A stretch of 38,482 nucleotides of DNA from Marinovum sp. GTDB taxonomy: Bacteria > Pseudomonadota > Alphaproteobacteria > Rhodobacterales > Rhodobacteraceae. The notes below the pieces were generated by a model. It ran no database searches. It saw nothing but the letters and a program-made list of their open reading frames with translations, and was not told the DNA's origin. How positions within the stretch are numbered: position 1 is the first letter of the stretch; every line of letters starts with the position of its first letter. Shown one piece after another: positions 16,495 through 25,706 of the stretch. The position numbers and the translations under genes were made by a program. The stretch lies in the NCBI GenBank assembly GCA_022447495.1, contig JAKVBH010000032.1:1-38482 (forward strand). Direction: 5' to 3'.

Positions 16495-17252
16495 TGGGCG
16501 CGGTTGATCATATCGAAGGTCACACATGGCACGGTCGCAAAGGCGGCACACAAAATGCGTTCCGCTATTCCGTGGATTTTGTGATGCTTGACGCAGAAGC
16601 CAAGGACGTGCGCACGCCTTGGCTTTTTCGTCGCAATGGGCGTGGTCTCACCTCGCTTTTGGACAAGGATCACGGCGGCCAACCCCATGAGGGTCGCGGT
16701 GCCGCTTGGGCGCGTGAGGTTCTCGAAGCCCATCAGATCCACCTTGATGGTCCGCTGATGCTCTTGGCCCAACCACGGGTCCTTGGACATGTCTTTAACC
16801 CGGTGAGCTTTTGGCTTGCTTATGATGCCGGTCATGCGCTCAAGGCTGTTATTTCCGAAGTGACCAATACATATGGCGACCGGCATTCCTACCTGTGCTA
16901 TCACCCCGATCTGCGCACAATTGAGCCGCATGACAAACTGCGCGCCGATAAAATCTTCCACGTCTCGCCGTTTCAACCCATCGAAGGTGGCTACACCTTC
17001 CGCTTCGATATCCGGGATGACCGTATTGGTGTTTGGATTGACTATTCCTCGGGCAAGGGTGGACTTATCGCGACTCTGACTGGTGAGCGCAAAGAGATTT
17101 CGAATGCGTCAATATTGCGGGCTGTGATCCGGCGCCCTTTGGGGTCGCGTCGTGTACTTGGTCTGATCCATTGGCAAGCCCTGAAGCTCTGGTTCAAAGG
17201 AGTGCGGTTCCGCTCGCGCCCTGAGCCGCCCACGCAAGAAGTGTCACGATGA
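16494..17252 (+). CDS. DUF1365 family protein
   Basis: This 252-residue protein of the DUF1365 family has the characteristic LAQPRVLGHVFNPVSFWLAY and the following EVTNTYGDRHSYL. The family has no firmly assigned activity; it co-occurs with the flavin amine-oxidase-like gene and cyclopropane-synthase-like methyltransferases. The start ATG 16494 overlaps the upstream TAA by one base. The frame extends 38 codons further upstream inside the previous gene, but without a plausible start. The stop overlaps the next gene by 4 bp (ATGA). It belongs to the RpoE-type stress operon. Confidence 0.85.
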   Translation: MGAVDHIEGHTWHGRKGGTQNAFRYSVDFVMLDAEAKDVRTPWLFRRNGRGLTSLLDKDHGGQPHEGRGAAWAREVLEAHQIHLDGPLMLLAQPRVLGHVFNPVSFWLAYDAGHALKAVISEVTNTYGDRHSYLCYHPDLRTIEPHDKLRADKIFHVSPFQPIEGGYTFRFDIRDDRIGVWIDYSSGKGGLIATLTGERKEISNASILRAVIRRPLGSRRVLGLIHWQALKLWFKGVRFRSRPEPPTQEVSR

Positions 17253-18508
17253 CCACAGCCATCTCAACAGATATCGCAGAATGCCCCCGTTTGGGGGCTT
17301 ATGCGTTGTTTGCTGGAGTGCTGGCCGCAGCGGGGTTGCCGCTGTACATCCATGCGCCAAAGTTCTTTGTCGACAATTATGGCGTGTCGCTGGCTGCGCT
17401 GGGGGCCGTGTTGTTCGCCCTTCGCCTACTAGATATCGTTCAAGACCCGTTCTTTGGATGGCTTGCACAGCGTCTCAAGCATCGCAGACGTATGACAATT
17501 GCTCTCGGAGCTGCTCTGCTTGGTGGTTCGATGCTGGGGCTTTTTGCTGTGACTCCGCTTTTTGACCCGCTGTGGTGGTTTGCGTTGATGCTTACGGGCG
17601 TGTTCTCGGGCTTTAGCTTTCTGACGATCACCTTCTATGCCCAAGGCGTGGCGACGGCTGGAGCCCTCGGTCAAAGCGGCCATTTGCGTTTGGCGCGCTG
17701 GCGCGAAACGGGAGCGTTGATTGGTGTGTGCCTGGCGGCAATTGCCCCGGTGCTTTTGGCCAAGCTCTTGAACGCGCCTTTTGCAGGGTTCGCGATCCTT
17801 TTTGCCGCACTTACCTTATGTGCCGTTGTGACCATGGGGCAAGAGTGGACGACAAGCGAGGGCGCCACCGACGGAGACAGTGGCTTTGGCCTGGTCCTCG
17901 CCGACGCACCCGTGCGACGATTGCTGTTAATTGCTTTCGTCAATGCAGCACCGGTGGCTGTGTCCTCGACGCTTTTTTTGTTCTTTGTCGAGAGCCGGTT
18001 GGCCGCGCCAGGCATGGAAGGCGGCTTGCTCCTTCTTTTTTTCCTGGCTGCCGCTCTCACAGCGCCAATTTGGACGACTCTCGCTGAACGTTTTGGGACT
18101 CGTCCGGTGCTCCTGGCGGCCATGGTTTTGGCGATTGCCGCTTTTGTTTTTGTCTTCTCCCTCGGGCCAGGTGACGTTTGGGCCTTTGCCATCATCTGCG
18201 CGGCGTCAGGTGCGGCGCTGGGCGCGGATATGACGTTACTACCGGCTGCATTCGCGCGACGGCTTGAGACCATCTCGCCCGGCGCGACCGAGGGATTTGG
18301 TCTTTGGGCCTTTGTCAGCAAATTCACCCTGGCGTTCGCTGCGGTGACACTCCTTCCTGCGCTTGAGGTCGCAGGTTTTGCCACTGGCCAGGAGAATACT
18401 ACCTCTGCTCTGAACGCTCTGACCTGGCTCTACGCCGGCGTTCCAATACTCCTGAAACTGGTGGCCATAGGGTTGTTATGCGCCACCCCTCTGGAAGAAG
18501 AGGCCTAA
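17249..18508 (+). CDS. MFS transporter (GPH/MelB-like) of the stress operon
   Basis: This 419-residue integral membrane protein has about 12 hydrophobic segments. A MelB/GPH-like loop after helix 2 (LRLLDIVQDPFFGWLAQRLK) contains the conserved D-x-x-x-D-P pattern of sugar:cation symporters. The transported compound is unknown. As part of an oxidative-stress lipid operon it may move a lipid precursor rather than a sugar, by analogy with MFSD2-type lipid carriers; this is inference. ATG 17249 overlaps the DUF1365 stop. The next gene begins 3 nt after its stop. Confidence 0.83.
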   Translation: MTTAISTDIAECPRLGAYALFAGVLAAAGLPLYIHAPKFFVDNYGVSLAALGAVLFALRLLDIVQDPFFGWLAQRLKHRRRMTIALGAALLGGSMLGLFAVTPLFDPLWWFALMLTGVFSGFSFLTITFYAQGVATAGALGQSGHLRLARWRETGALIGVCLAAIAPVLLAKLLNAPFAGFAILFAALTLCAVVTMGQEWTTSEGATDGDSGFGLVLADAPVRRLLLIAFVNAAPVAVSSTLFLFFVESRLAAPGMEGGLLLLFFLAAALTAPIWTTLAERFGTRPVLLAAMVLAIAAFVFVFSLGPGDVWAFAIICAASGAALGADMTLLPAAFARRLETISPGATEGFGLWAFVSKFTLAFAAVTLLPALEVAGFATGQENTTSALNALTWLYAGVPILLKLVAIGLLCATPLEEEA

Positions 18509-18511
18509 TCC

Positions 18512-19075
18512 ATGGAAGCAATAGCCTACGTCTTGCTTGGATGCACCCTAATGATAATCCTAGGGTATCTGAGACGAAAATATTTCGATTTCGACGCGCA
18601 AGCGCCAGACGACTACGTCGCGGGGGATCATCAATTTGATATCCGCACTCACCTGAACGGCCCGATTGTCTGTGAAGGTGTTATCTACGGGCCAACTGGG
18701 CGCGTCACATCTCGCTTTGTTGGCGATTTTGATGCCCATTGGGACGGCAACACCGGCGTGATGAAAGAGCATTTTACCTACGCTGATGGCACGGAACAGC
18801 GCCGCGAATGGCGTCTGACCCTTGGAAATGATGGTCGCATCAAAGCTCTGGCAGACGATGTTGTTGGCAATGGCACTGGTACCCAAAAGGGGTCCGCTGT
18901 GCACCTCAACTATCGCATTCGTCTACCTGAAGAGAGTGGTGGCCATGTGCTCTCCACAACCGATTGGATGTACCTCGCGCCGAACGGCACCATCGTCAAC
19001 CGATCCCAATTCCGCAAGTTCGGCATCAAAGTCGCGGAACTTGTGGCCACGATGAGGCCTAGGGAGGCCACATAG
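18512..19075 (+). CDS. DUF3833 family protein
   Basis: This 187-residue protein has an N-terminal hydrophobic anchor (about residues 4-20, followed by RRK, so the C-terminal domain is probably cytoplasmic by the positive-inside rule). The soluble beta-rich domain carries FDIRTHLNGPIVCEGVIYGP and a following GRVTSRF typical of DUF3833. The function is unknown. It lies between the MFS and SDR genes with 2-3 bp gaps, so it belongs to the same transcript and probably to the same membrane process. Confidence 0.8.
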   Translation: MEAIAYVLLGCTLMIILGYLRRKYFDFDAQAPDDYVAGDHQFDIRTHLNGPIVCEGVIYGPTGRVTSRFVGDFDAHWDGNTGVMKEHFTYADGTEQRREWRLTLGNDGRIKALADDVVGNGTGTQKGSAVHLNYRIRLPEESGGHVLSTTDWMYLAPNGTIVNRSQFRKFGIKVAELVATMRPREAT

Positions 19076-19077
19076 CG

Positions 19078-19806
19078 ATGGAATGGCAAGGCAAGCGGTA
19101 TTGGCTGGTTGGGGCCAGTGAAGGTTTAGGCGAGGCGCTTGCCCATGTCATGAGTTGCGCTGGGGTGGAATTGGTCCTCTCCGCGCGTAACAAAGACAAG
19201 CTTGAAGCCATCGTCAAAGAGCTGCCCGGCGCAGCGAGAGCTGTTGCATGTGACGTGGGGGACCGGGTCAGCGTCGAGGCCGCCCGCACCGAAGCGGGTG
19301 ACCTTGATGGCGTCATCATTTTGGCAGGCGTCTACTGGCCGCAATCTGCGCAAGAATGGAACCCAGACGAAATCGAGATGATGTGTGACGTCAACTTCAC
19401 CGGCACAGCCCGGGTCGTGGGCAGTGTCGTGAAAGACTTTGCCGCGAGGGACGCAGGCCACATTGTAATAACCGGCTCGCTTTCCGGATTCCGCGGCCTG
19501 CCGGGAGCGCAAGGATATGCGGCATCTAAAGCGGGGGTCATGGCCATGGCCGAAAGCCTCTATTGCGATTTTCATCGGACCAACGTGCGCGTTCAGCTCT
19601 CGAACCCTGGCTTCATCAAAACGCGCCTCACAGACAAGAACGACTTTTCTATGCCGTTCATCATGAGCCCCGAAGACGCCGCCCGCGAAATGTTTGAACA
19701 CATGTGCTCAGGCCGGTTCGACCAGAGCTTTCCGCGTTTCTTCTCGTGGGTCTTCCGGCTTAGCCGTTTCATGCCAAACTGGATGTATTATCGACTGTTT
19801 GCTTGA
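19078..19806 (+). CDS. Short-chain dehydrogenase/reductase (RpoE-regulon type)
   Basis: This 242-residue classical SDR has the nucleotide-binding motif VGASEGLGEALA, the catalytic serine in VITGSLSGFRGLP and the YAASKAG (Y-x-x-x-K) pair. The NAG motif is altered to ILAGVYW, as often seen in this subgroup. It presumably reduces or oxidises a carbonyl or alcohol on a lipid-like substrate with NAD(P)H. It is the last gene of the five-gene stress operon. It starts 2 nt after the DUF3833 stop and converges on mlaC with an 8-bp gap. Confidence 0.87.
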   Translation: MEWQGKRYWLVGASEGLGEALAHVMSCAGVELVLSARNKDKLEAIVKELPGAARAVACDVGDRVSVEAARTEAGDLDGVIILAGVYWPQSAQEWNPDEIEMMCDVNFTGTARVVGSVVKDFAARDAGHIVITGSLSGFRGLPGAQGYAASKAGVMAMAESLYCDFHRTNVRVQLSNPGFIKTRLTDKNDFSMPFIMSPEDAAREMFEHMCSGRFDQSFPRFFSWVFRLSRFMPNWMYYRLFA

Positions 19807-19814
19807 GACTTGGT

Positions 19815-20408
19815 TCAACCGAGCGTTTTGAGATCCGCTGTCAGGGCTGCAATGTCCCCGCGGCGTCTATCCAAGAGGGCTCCGATTTCGCGTCGCTCAG
19901 TGAGGAGCAGGCTCACGCCTTCGATTTTCATATCAAAGAAAAGTTCTTTGCCAGAGCGGTCTGAGACCATAAAATCGACCGCGAAAGGCGATTGGCCACG
20001 CAGACGCGCGGTGCAATTTACCTCGAAATACCGGTTCACTTTCTTCACGCCGTCGACTGCGATCGCGCCGCCGATAAACTGGCGGAAGCGTTTGCCATAT
20101 TTGCGTGCAATGTAACCTTGAAGCGCGCTTTGATAGGCACGCTTGACGGTTGAAGATGCCGAACGGCCATCTGGGCCCAAAGTCGATTGGGCAATCGTTG
20201 ACATATCGCCGTAGCGTGACAGAACTTTCTCAAAATCCGAATACATCGAGCGCTCTGATTTGCCCGATGAGATGATGCGATTGATGTCGAACACCAGTGC
20301 ATCTACCAGTTTACGCGCACTGCTTTCAGTAAGCGCAAGCGCAGGGCTGGCCGCGTAAACCAAACCGATCGAAGTAATGACGGTTCCTAGAAATTTACGG
20401 CGGTCCAT
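19815..20408 (-). CDS. mlaC: MlaC-like phospholipid-binding periplasmic protein
   Basis: This 197-residue protein of the MlaC/Ttg2D family shuttles phospholipid between the outer-membrane MlaA complex and an inner-membrane MlaFEDB transporter. The N-terminus MDRRKFLGTVITSIG has an RRKFL stretch resembling a Tat signal, with cleavage likely after ASPALA. The mature domain includes RFRQFIGGAIAVDGVKKVNR and VSDRSGKELFFDMKIEGVSL. I chose ATG 20408, which has GGAG 7 nt upstream, over the overlapping GTG at 20414. It follows mlaA directly. mlaFED are not in the window. Confidence 0.85.
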   Translation of the reverse strand: MDRRKFLGTVITSIGLVYAASPALALTESSARKLVDALVFDINRIISSGKSERSMYSDFEKVLSRYGDMSTIAQSTLGPDGRSASSTVKRAYQSALQGYIARKYGKRFRQFIGGAIAVDGVKKVNRYFEVNCTARLRGQSPFAVDFMVSDRSGKELFFDMKIEGVSLLLTERREIGALLDRRRGDIAALTADLKTLG

Positions 20409-20410
20409 TA

Positions 20411-21175
20411 TCACTCTCCAAATATGTCTGCGTAGGGGTCAGACTCGTCTTCTTTGGCCACCCCTGCTTGTTCCAACTCAAAGCGGCGGTTTTGCAAATA
20501 AATGTCCCGCGATGCCGCGTAGCTGTCGGTACTTTCGTATAGCACTGAGTCGATTGTCGAGGAGAACTTGGAACGGGCCGTTAAACCGGCGGCAACCCCC
20601 GCTCCGGTGGCGATATCACTTTCTTTTGCGCCGAGGCCGCGCAGTGGATTGAGCGCATAGTCCACGATTTTTCCGACGCCATCCCGCTCCGTCATTGGGC
20701 CCAATGCATGGATTTCAAGAAAGGCGCCTTCTGGGAAGCCCCAGACCGCAAGTGTTTGGCCAAAATCAGCATCATCTTCGGGCAAGCCCATGTCGCTGGC
20801 CACATCCGCCAATCCACCAAACCCAAGGGTTGAGTTGATAATAAACCGTACCGAATTGCGGGTTGCGCCGTTCATATCAAGTTGCATGACCTGATTGATG
20901 ATTGCGCCCGGCACGCTGAGATTATCTGAAAAATTCAAGATATTTCGCTCAATCCCGTCGGGTACAACAGCGTCGTAGGCCACAGCAACGGGCCTTACGA
21001 TATTGGTATCAAGTGCCTTGTTGAATGCGTGAACTTGTCGATTTTCTGGCTCGTATGGGTCGAAAATCCCTTCGCTGGTCACGTCGTTGGAGCCGGGAAG
21101 CGTACAGGCTGACAAACCTGCTAAAGCGGCCGCACAGGCGGATCGACGAAAGGTATTGAAAACTGGTATTGGCAT
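20411..21175 (-). CDS. mlaA: MlaA (VacJ) outer-membrane lipoprotein
   Basis: This 254-residue VacJ-family lipoprotein removes mislocalised phospholipids from the outer leaflet of the outer membrane. A lipoprotein signal peptide ends in LAGLSAC (lipidated Cys about residue 24). The conserved start of the MlaA domain is DPYEPENRQVHAFNKALD, followed by RFIINSTLGFGGLADVA. ATG 21175 is chosen; a TTG four codons upstream extends the frame but has no better ribosome-binding site. The end abuts or overlaps mlaC, so the two form an operon. Confidence 0.9.
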   Translation of the reverse strand: MPIPVFNTFRRSACAAALAGLSACTLPGSNDVTSEGIFDPYEPENRQVHAFNKALDTNIVRPVAVAYDAVVPDGIERNILNFSDNLSVPGAIINQVMQLDMNGATRNSVRFIINSTLGFGGLADVASDMGLPEDDADFGQTLAVWGFPEGAFLEIHALGPMTERDGVGKIVDYALNPLRGLGAKESDIATGAGVAAGLTARSKFSSTIDSVLYESTDSYAASRDIYLQNRRFELEQAGVAKEDESDPYADIFGE

Positions 21176-21320
21176 TTTTAGTTGCAAGCGTTCTATTCAC
21201 TACGTTCTTAAAGTAAGTACTTAATCACGAAAAACTTGTTGCCCAGGGCTACGATCAGTCAGATATCATGATGGTGCGCATACCGGCATAATAACCACAG
21301 TTAAAGATAAAGGCCAAGCA

Positions 21321-23084
21321 ATGGCCGATCATAGAGGCACATTTGCAATGAAAACGCCCAACCTTGACGCGGGACGCGAAGAGCTCCGATTGGCACGCGC
21401 GAGCAACCGTTCCTATTTTTGGGCTGTTGGCATCTTTAGCTTCTTTGCAAATCTATTAATGCTCACCGGTCCACTGTACATGCTTCAAGTCTATGATCGT
21501 GTGTTGTCGAGCCGGTCTGAGGCGACATTGTTGGCGCTCAGCCTGATTGTTGTTTTCCTCTACGGGATGATGGGCTCGCTCGATTTTGCCCGTGGCCGCA
21601 TTCTGGGTCGTGTGGGTGCTCGGTTCCAATCGGCTTTGGATGATCGCGTGTTTCGCGCCACGCTCAAGGCGGCAGCTCGCAAGATGGACGCTGACAAAGC
21701 GACAGGAATGTCACATCTGGAATCGATCCAGCGCTTCATCGCATCGCCCGTTCTGTCGGCGCTTTTTGATCTTCCGTGGACCCCGATTTTTCTCTTTGGC
21801 ATCGCGCTATTCCATCCATGGCTGGGTTACTTGGCGCTCGGTGGGGGCGGATTGCTTATTTTGATCGCCGTGCTGGCCCAAGCTTTGATGCGCAGGCCAA
21901 CCGAAGGCACGGCGCGCAATACCGCCGTTTCGGAACGCATGGCCACTAGCATGCGTAACGAGGCGGAGATGATCCAATCCATGGGCATGATCGACGCTGC
22001 GATGCGTCGGTGGCGCCAAGCCCGGATGAAAACACTTCAAGGCCAGCTGGATCAGGCTGATCTGTCCGGTGGCTTTACCTCGCTGACCAAATCCCTGCGG
22101 CTCTTCCTGCAATCTGCGATGCTAGGTCTCGGTGCCTATTTGGTGCTTCAAGATCAGTTGACACCAGGTGCCATGATCGCGGGCTCCATCCTATTAGGAC
22201 GTGCGCTTGCGCCAATTGAGGTCTTGGTTCAGCAATGGCCCGTCGCTGCCCGTGCGCGGCAAGGTTGGAACTCGCTCACTCAGTTGCTGTCTGAGATACC
22301 CGCCGATGTGCCACGGACACCGCTGCCCAAGCCCGAAGCTAAGCTCAGCGTGCAGCAATTGACTGTTGTTCCACCAGGTGAACAACAGGCCTCACTCCGG
22401 ATGGTGACTTTCGATCTCAGTCCCGGGCAAGCCGTGGGCGTGATCGGTCCCTCTGGCGCAGGGAAAACGACCCTGGCGCGGGCTCTTACCGGTTTATGGC
22501 GTCCCGCAGGTGGCCGCATTCGGCTCGAAGGGGCGACCCTTGATCAATACGAGCCCGAGGCCTTGGGCAACTACCTCGGATACCTGCCTCAAAAGGTGGA
22601 ACTTTTTGACGGCACGATAACTGACAACATCGCCAAGCTTGCGGAGACGCCTGATCCCGCGCGCGTCGTTGCGGCCGCCAAGAAAGCGGCTGCGCATGAG
22701 ATGATCCTCAAATTCCCCGATGGCTATGACACGCGCATTGATCAACATGGCGGACGATTGTCGGGTGGTCAGATGCAGAGGATTGGTTTGGCCCGTGCCA
22801 TGTATTCTGACCCTGTCTTTTTGGTGCTCGATGAGCCTAACTCGAACCTCGACAATGAGGGCAGCACGGCGGTCAACCAAGCGATTCGCGCTCAAAAAGA
22901 AAATGGCGGATGCGCTTTGATCATGGCGCACCGACCCGATGCGATCCGTGAATGCGACCTTCTGTTGGTCCTTGATCAGGGGGGCATGGTTGCTTTTGGT
23001 CCCCGTGACGAAGTTCTCCAAAAGACCGTGCAAAACGCATCGCAAATTCAAAAAGCCGGCGCAAAGGGAGCGGGTGTGACATGA
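21321..23084 (+). CDS. Type I secretion ABC transporter (PrtD-like permease/ATPase)
   Basis: This 587-residue half-transporter has an N-terminal membrane domain with about six helices (starting [20 protein letters not shown]). The ATPase has Walker [15 protein letters not shown] (about 375-388), signature [16 protein letters not shown] (about 479-494) and Walker [13 protein letters not shown]. It lacks an N-terminal C39 peptidase domain. The DEPNSNLD sequence and length match the PrtD/AprD group that exports RTX-type proteins. Its stop overlaps the HlyD-type gene by 4 bp. No RTX substrate and no TolC-like outer-membrane gene is adjacent. The start ATG 21321 has only a weak purine-rich site. 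Confidence 0.9.
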   Translation: MADHRGTFAMKTPNLDAGREELRLARASNRSYFWAVGIFSFFANLLMLTGPLYMLQVYDRVLSSRSEATLLALSLIVVFLYGMMGSLDFARGRILGRVGARFQSALDDRVFRATLKAAARKMDADKATGMSHLESIQRFIASPVLSALFDLPWTPIFLFGIALFHPWLGYLALGGGGLLILIAVLAQALMRRPTEGTARNTAVSERMATSMRNEAEMIQSMGMIDAAMRRWRQARMKTLQGQLDQADLSGGFTSLTKSLRLFLQSAMLGLGAYLVLQDQLTPGAMIAGSILLGRALAPIEVLVQQWPVAARARQGWNSLTQLLSEIPADVPRTPLPKPEAKLSVQQLTVVPPGEQQASLRMVTFDLSPGQAVGVIGPSGAGKTTLARALTGLWRPAGGRIRLEGATLDQYEPEALGNYLGYLPQKVELFDGTITDNIAKLAETPDPARVVAAAKKAAAHEMILKFPDGYDTRIDQHGGRLSGGQMQRIGLARAMYSDPVFLVLDEPNSNLDNEGSTAVNQAIRAQKENGGCALIMAHRPDAIRECDLLLVLDQGGMVAFGPRDEVLQKTVQNASQIQKAGAKGAGVT

Positions 23085-24385
23085 GCCAAACGGGGTTTTC
23101 TATGAAGCTGCCCATGTGGGTTGGTGGTTTGTCGCTTTTGGTTTTGGTCGGCGGGTTCGGCACCTGGGCCGCGATGAGCGAGATTTCTGGTGCTGTGATT
23201 GCAAGCGGTCAGATCGAGGTCGATCAAAACAGGCAAATCGTTCAGCATCCTGACGGCGGTGTGGTCGCCGATGTTTTGATCAATGAAGCAGACCTTGTCG
23301 AAGCGGGGCAGCTTTTGGTGCGCCTAGACGACACGCTTCTAAGCTCTCAAAAGGCTGTCATCGAAGCAGAATTGTTTGAGCTTTTGGCCCGCAAAGTACG
23401 CCTGAAGGCCGAGCGCGACGGGGATGACATCCTCGAAGGTTTCGACCCTGAATTGTTGGAACGCGCCGAAGTAGATCCAGACATCTCTGAACTTATTGAG
23501 GGGCAACAACGCCTCTTCGACGCGCGCACCGCATCCATCGAAAATGAGATTGACCGCCTGATCCAACAGGCCAGTCAACTTGACCGTCAGATCGATGGAT
23601 TCCAAGCGCAACAGGTTGCGCTTGGTCGACAAATGGAACTCATTGGCGAAGAGCTTCAGGACAAACTGACGCTGCTGGAACGTGGTTTGGCCCAGGCTCC
23701 CCAAGTTCTGGCTCTTCAACGAGATGAAGCGCGGCTCACCGGACAGCAAGGTCAATTGATCTCCCAAATCGCCCAAGCGCGCGGTAAAAAAGAAGAGCTT
23801 GGGGTTCTAGCACTTCGATTGGAGAGTCAGCGCCGCGAAGAAGCGATTACGACCCTGCGCGACCTCACTGTGCGAGAGGGAACCCTGCGCGAAGAGCGGG
23901 CACAGGTTAACGAGCGCCTCTCCCGCCTTGACATCCGCGCTCCTGTGAGTGGTGTGGTCTATGACCTTGCTGTTTTTGCGCGCCGCGCAGTTGTGCGTCC
24001 CGCCGATCCGCTTCTCTACATCGTGCCACAGGACCGCCCATTGCTTATCGCGGCGCGCGTCGCTCCAATTGATATTGACGAAATCACAATTGGCCAAGAA
24101 GTACTCCTGCGCTTCCCTGCTTTGTCCTCCCGCGAAACACCGGAACTTTATGGAGAAGTGCAGCGTATCTCGGCGGACGCGTTTATCGACGACGTGACCC
24201 GTCAGGCTTATTACCGCGCTGAGGTCGTGCTCGGCGACGGCGAGTTTGCAAAATTCCCTGAAGGCACTCAGCTTATCCCGGGCATGCCGGTCGAGGCGTT
24301 CATCCGGACCGACGATCGTACACCTCTGACCTATTTGGTGAAGCCACTGCAAGACTATTTTGCCAAGGCGCTGCGCGAGAGCTGA
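23081..24385 (+). CDS. HlyD-family type I secretion adaptor
   Basis: This 434-residue membrane-fusion protein has one N-terminal transmembrane segment ([20 protein letters not shown]) and a split lipoyl/beta-barrel motif starting [21 protein letters not shown] long glutamine/glutamate/arginine-rich coiled coil covers about residues 90-280 (for example [18 protein letters not shown] at its end). The C-terminal barrel includes [16 protein letters not shown] sequence ([16 protein letters not shown]). It would bridge the preceding ABC transporter to a TolC-type channel encoded elsewhere. The 4-bp ATGA overlap indicates coupling with the transporter. Confidence 0.92.
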   Translation: MSQTGFSMKLPMWVGGLSLLVLVGGFGTWAAMSEISGAVIASGQIEVDQNRQIVQHPDGGVVADVLINEADLVEAGQLLVRLDDTLLSSQKAVIEAELFELLARKVRLKAERDGDDILEGFDPELLERAEVDPDISELIEGQQRLFDARTASIENEIDRLIQQASQLDRQIDGFQAQQVALGRQMELIGEELQDKLTLLERGLAQAPQVLALQRDEARLTGQQGQLISQIAQARGKKEELGVLALRLESQRREEAITTLRDLTVREGTLREERAQVNERLSRLDIRAPVSGVVYDLAVFARRAVVRPADPLLYIVPQDRPLLIAARVAPIDIDEITIGQEVLLRFPALSSRETPELYGEVQRISADAFIDDVTRQAYYRAEVVLGDGEFAKFPEGTQLIPGMPVEAFIRTDDRTPLTYLVKPLQDYFAKALRES

Positions 24386-24443
24386 TCTTGCTCAAGTCTG
24401 GGCGTCAGGCTAGCTATCGGGCGACAATCCAATGGAGCTCGAT

Positions 24444-24911
24444 ATGACACATCCAATAGAGACCCGCCTGGCCGAGATGGGCCTGACTTTGCCTTCTGCG
24501 CCGGCGCCGGCCGCGAATTACGTTCCTTTCGTTCAAAGTGGCTCTACGCTTTACGTCTCCGGTCAAATTTCGATGAATGCCGATGGCGGCTTGATCACGG
24601 GCAAAGTTGGCGCAGACCTTGATGCCGAAGCTGGCGCCGCTGCCGCAGCACGGTGCGCTTTGTCGCTGTTGGCTCAGGCCAACGCAGCCGTCGCTGGTGA
24701 TTGGAACAAAATCAACCGCGTCGTGAAACTCACCGGCTTTGTGAACTCCACGCCTGACTTCGCCGATCAACCCAAAATCATCAACGGGTGTTCCGACCTT
24801 TTGGTCGCGGTTATGGGGGATGCAGGCCGCCATGCTCGCTCTGCGGTCTCGGCGGGAGCGTTGCCGCTCAACGTGGCCGTAGAAATCGAAGGCATTTTCG
24901 AACTGGCATGA
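24444..24911 (+). CDS. RidA (YjgF) family protein
   Basis: This 155-residue protein resembles the longer RidA branch: ETRLAEMGLTLP at the start, SGSTLYVSGQISMNADGGL, and a C-terminal SAVSAGALPLNVAVEIEGIF. RidA proteins hydrolyse reactive enamine/imine intermediates from PLP enzymes. This longer YjgF subgroup may have other substrates, because the catalytic arginine of RidA sits in a different setting (GRHARSAVSAG). I chose ATG 24444, with GGAG 6 nt upstream, over ATG 24432. The stop overlaps the next gene (ATGA). Confidence 0.85.
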   Translation: MTHPIETRLAEMGLTLPSAPAPAANYVPFVQSGSTLYVSGQISMNADGGLITGKVGADLDAEAGAAAAARCALSLLAQANAAVAGDWNKINRVVKLTGFVNSTPDFADQPKIINGCSDLLVAVMGDAGRHARSAVSAGALPLNVAVEIEGIFELA

Positions 24912-25660
24912 TCGCGCTCCCTGCGGCGTTTCTCGAATGCCCCATTGCGCACCGTGCTTTGCACGGGCTAGGGCGGCCAGAAAACTCTCTGGCCGCCGTC
25001 AAAGCCGCCGTGGCCAGTGGTTATGGGATCGAGATTGACATCCGACTCTCGGCTGATCGTGTCGCCATGGTTTTCCATGATGAAACGCTGGACCGCGTAA
25101 CATCTGCAGTAGGTCCGGTGCTGGATCGCACCTCAGACACCTTGGTTGAGATCGTCTTGAGCGGCGGGGACGGTAGCGGCGTGCCAACGCTCTCCAATGT
25201 GCTTGCCAATGTCGATGGTGCGGTGCCACTGCTTATCGAGATCAAGGATCAAGATGGTGCACTTGGACCGAACGTCGGGCCTCTCGAAGAGGCCGTTGTG
25301 GCCGCATTGGCGGGCTATCAGGGACCAGTGGCGCTCATGTCCTTCAATCCGTACAGCGTCGCCCATCTGGCCAAAATCGCGCCGGACATTCCCAGGGGCC
25401 TGACAACCGATCCTTTCCTTCCTCAGTTGTGGCCAGGGGTGCCAGAAACCATGCTGGCCATGCATCGAGAGATGACGCAACTGGACGCGGTCGGCGCCAG
25501 TTTTATTAGTCATAATCACTGGGACCTTGCCTCCCGCCATGTGGCGAGAGTCAAAGAACGCGGCCTGCGCGTGCTCTGTTGGACGATCCGGTCGTCTGAG
25601 GCCGAAGGACGCGCGCGCCGAGTTGCGGATAATGTGACCTTTGAGGGATATACGCCTTGA
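24908..25660 (+). CDS. Glycerophosphodiester phosphodiesterase
   Basis: This 250-residue GDPD-family enzyme would hydrolyse glycerophosphodiesters to glycerol-3-phosphate and an alcohol. The active-site set is visible: AHRALHGLGRPENS (HR and EN), GIEIDIRLSADR (metal-binding E and D) and VFHDETLDRVT (HD). It lacks a signal peptide and is therefore probably cytoplasmic. The start ATG 24908 overlaps the RidA stop; a frame extension upstream has no supported start. It lies in a closely packed run RidA-GDPD-GNAT-PhhB. Confidence 0.88.
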   Translation: MIALPAAFLECPIAHRALHGLGRPENSLAAVKAAVASGYGIEIDIRLSADRVAMVFHDETLDRVTSAVGPVLDRTSDTLVEIVLSGGDGSGVPTLSNVLANVDGAVPLLIEIKDQDGALGPNVGPLEEAVVAALAGYQGPVALMSFNPYSVAHLAKIAPDIPRGLTTDPFLPQLWPGVPETMLAMHREMTQLDAVGASFISHNHWDLASRHVARVKERGLRVLCWTIRSSEAEGRARRVADNVTFEGYTP

Positions 25661-25706
25661 AGCTCACCAAGGACGCGCCACTTTTTCTCTCATGGAACAG
25701 CGCGCC

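Noticed and set aside
17671..18384. 237-codon antisense frame in the MFS transporter gene
   Set aside because: It is an alanine/lysine/arginine/serine-rich shadow of hydrophobic codons with no supported start.
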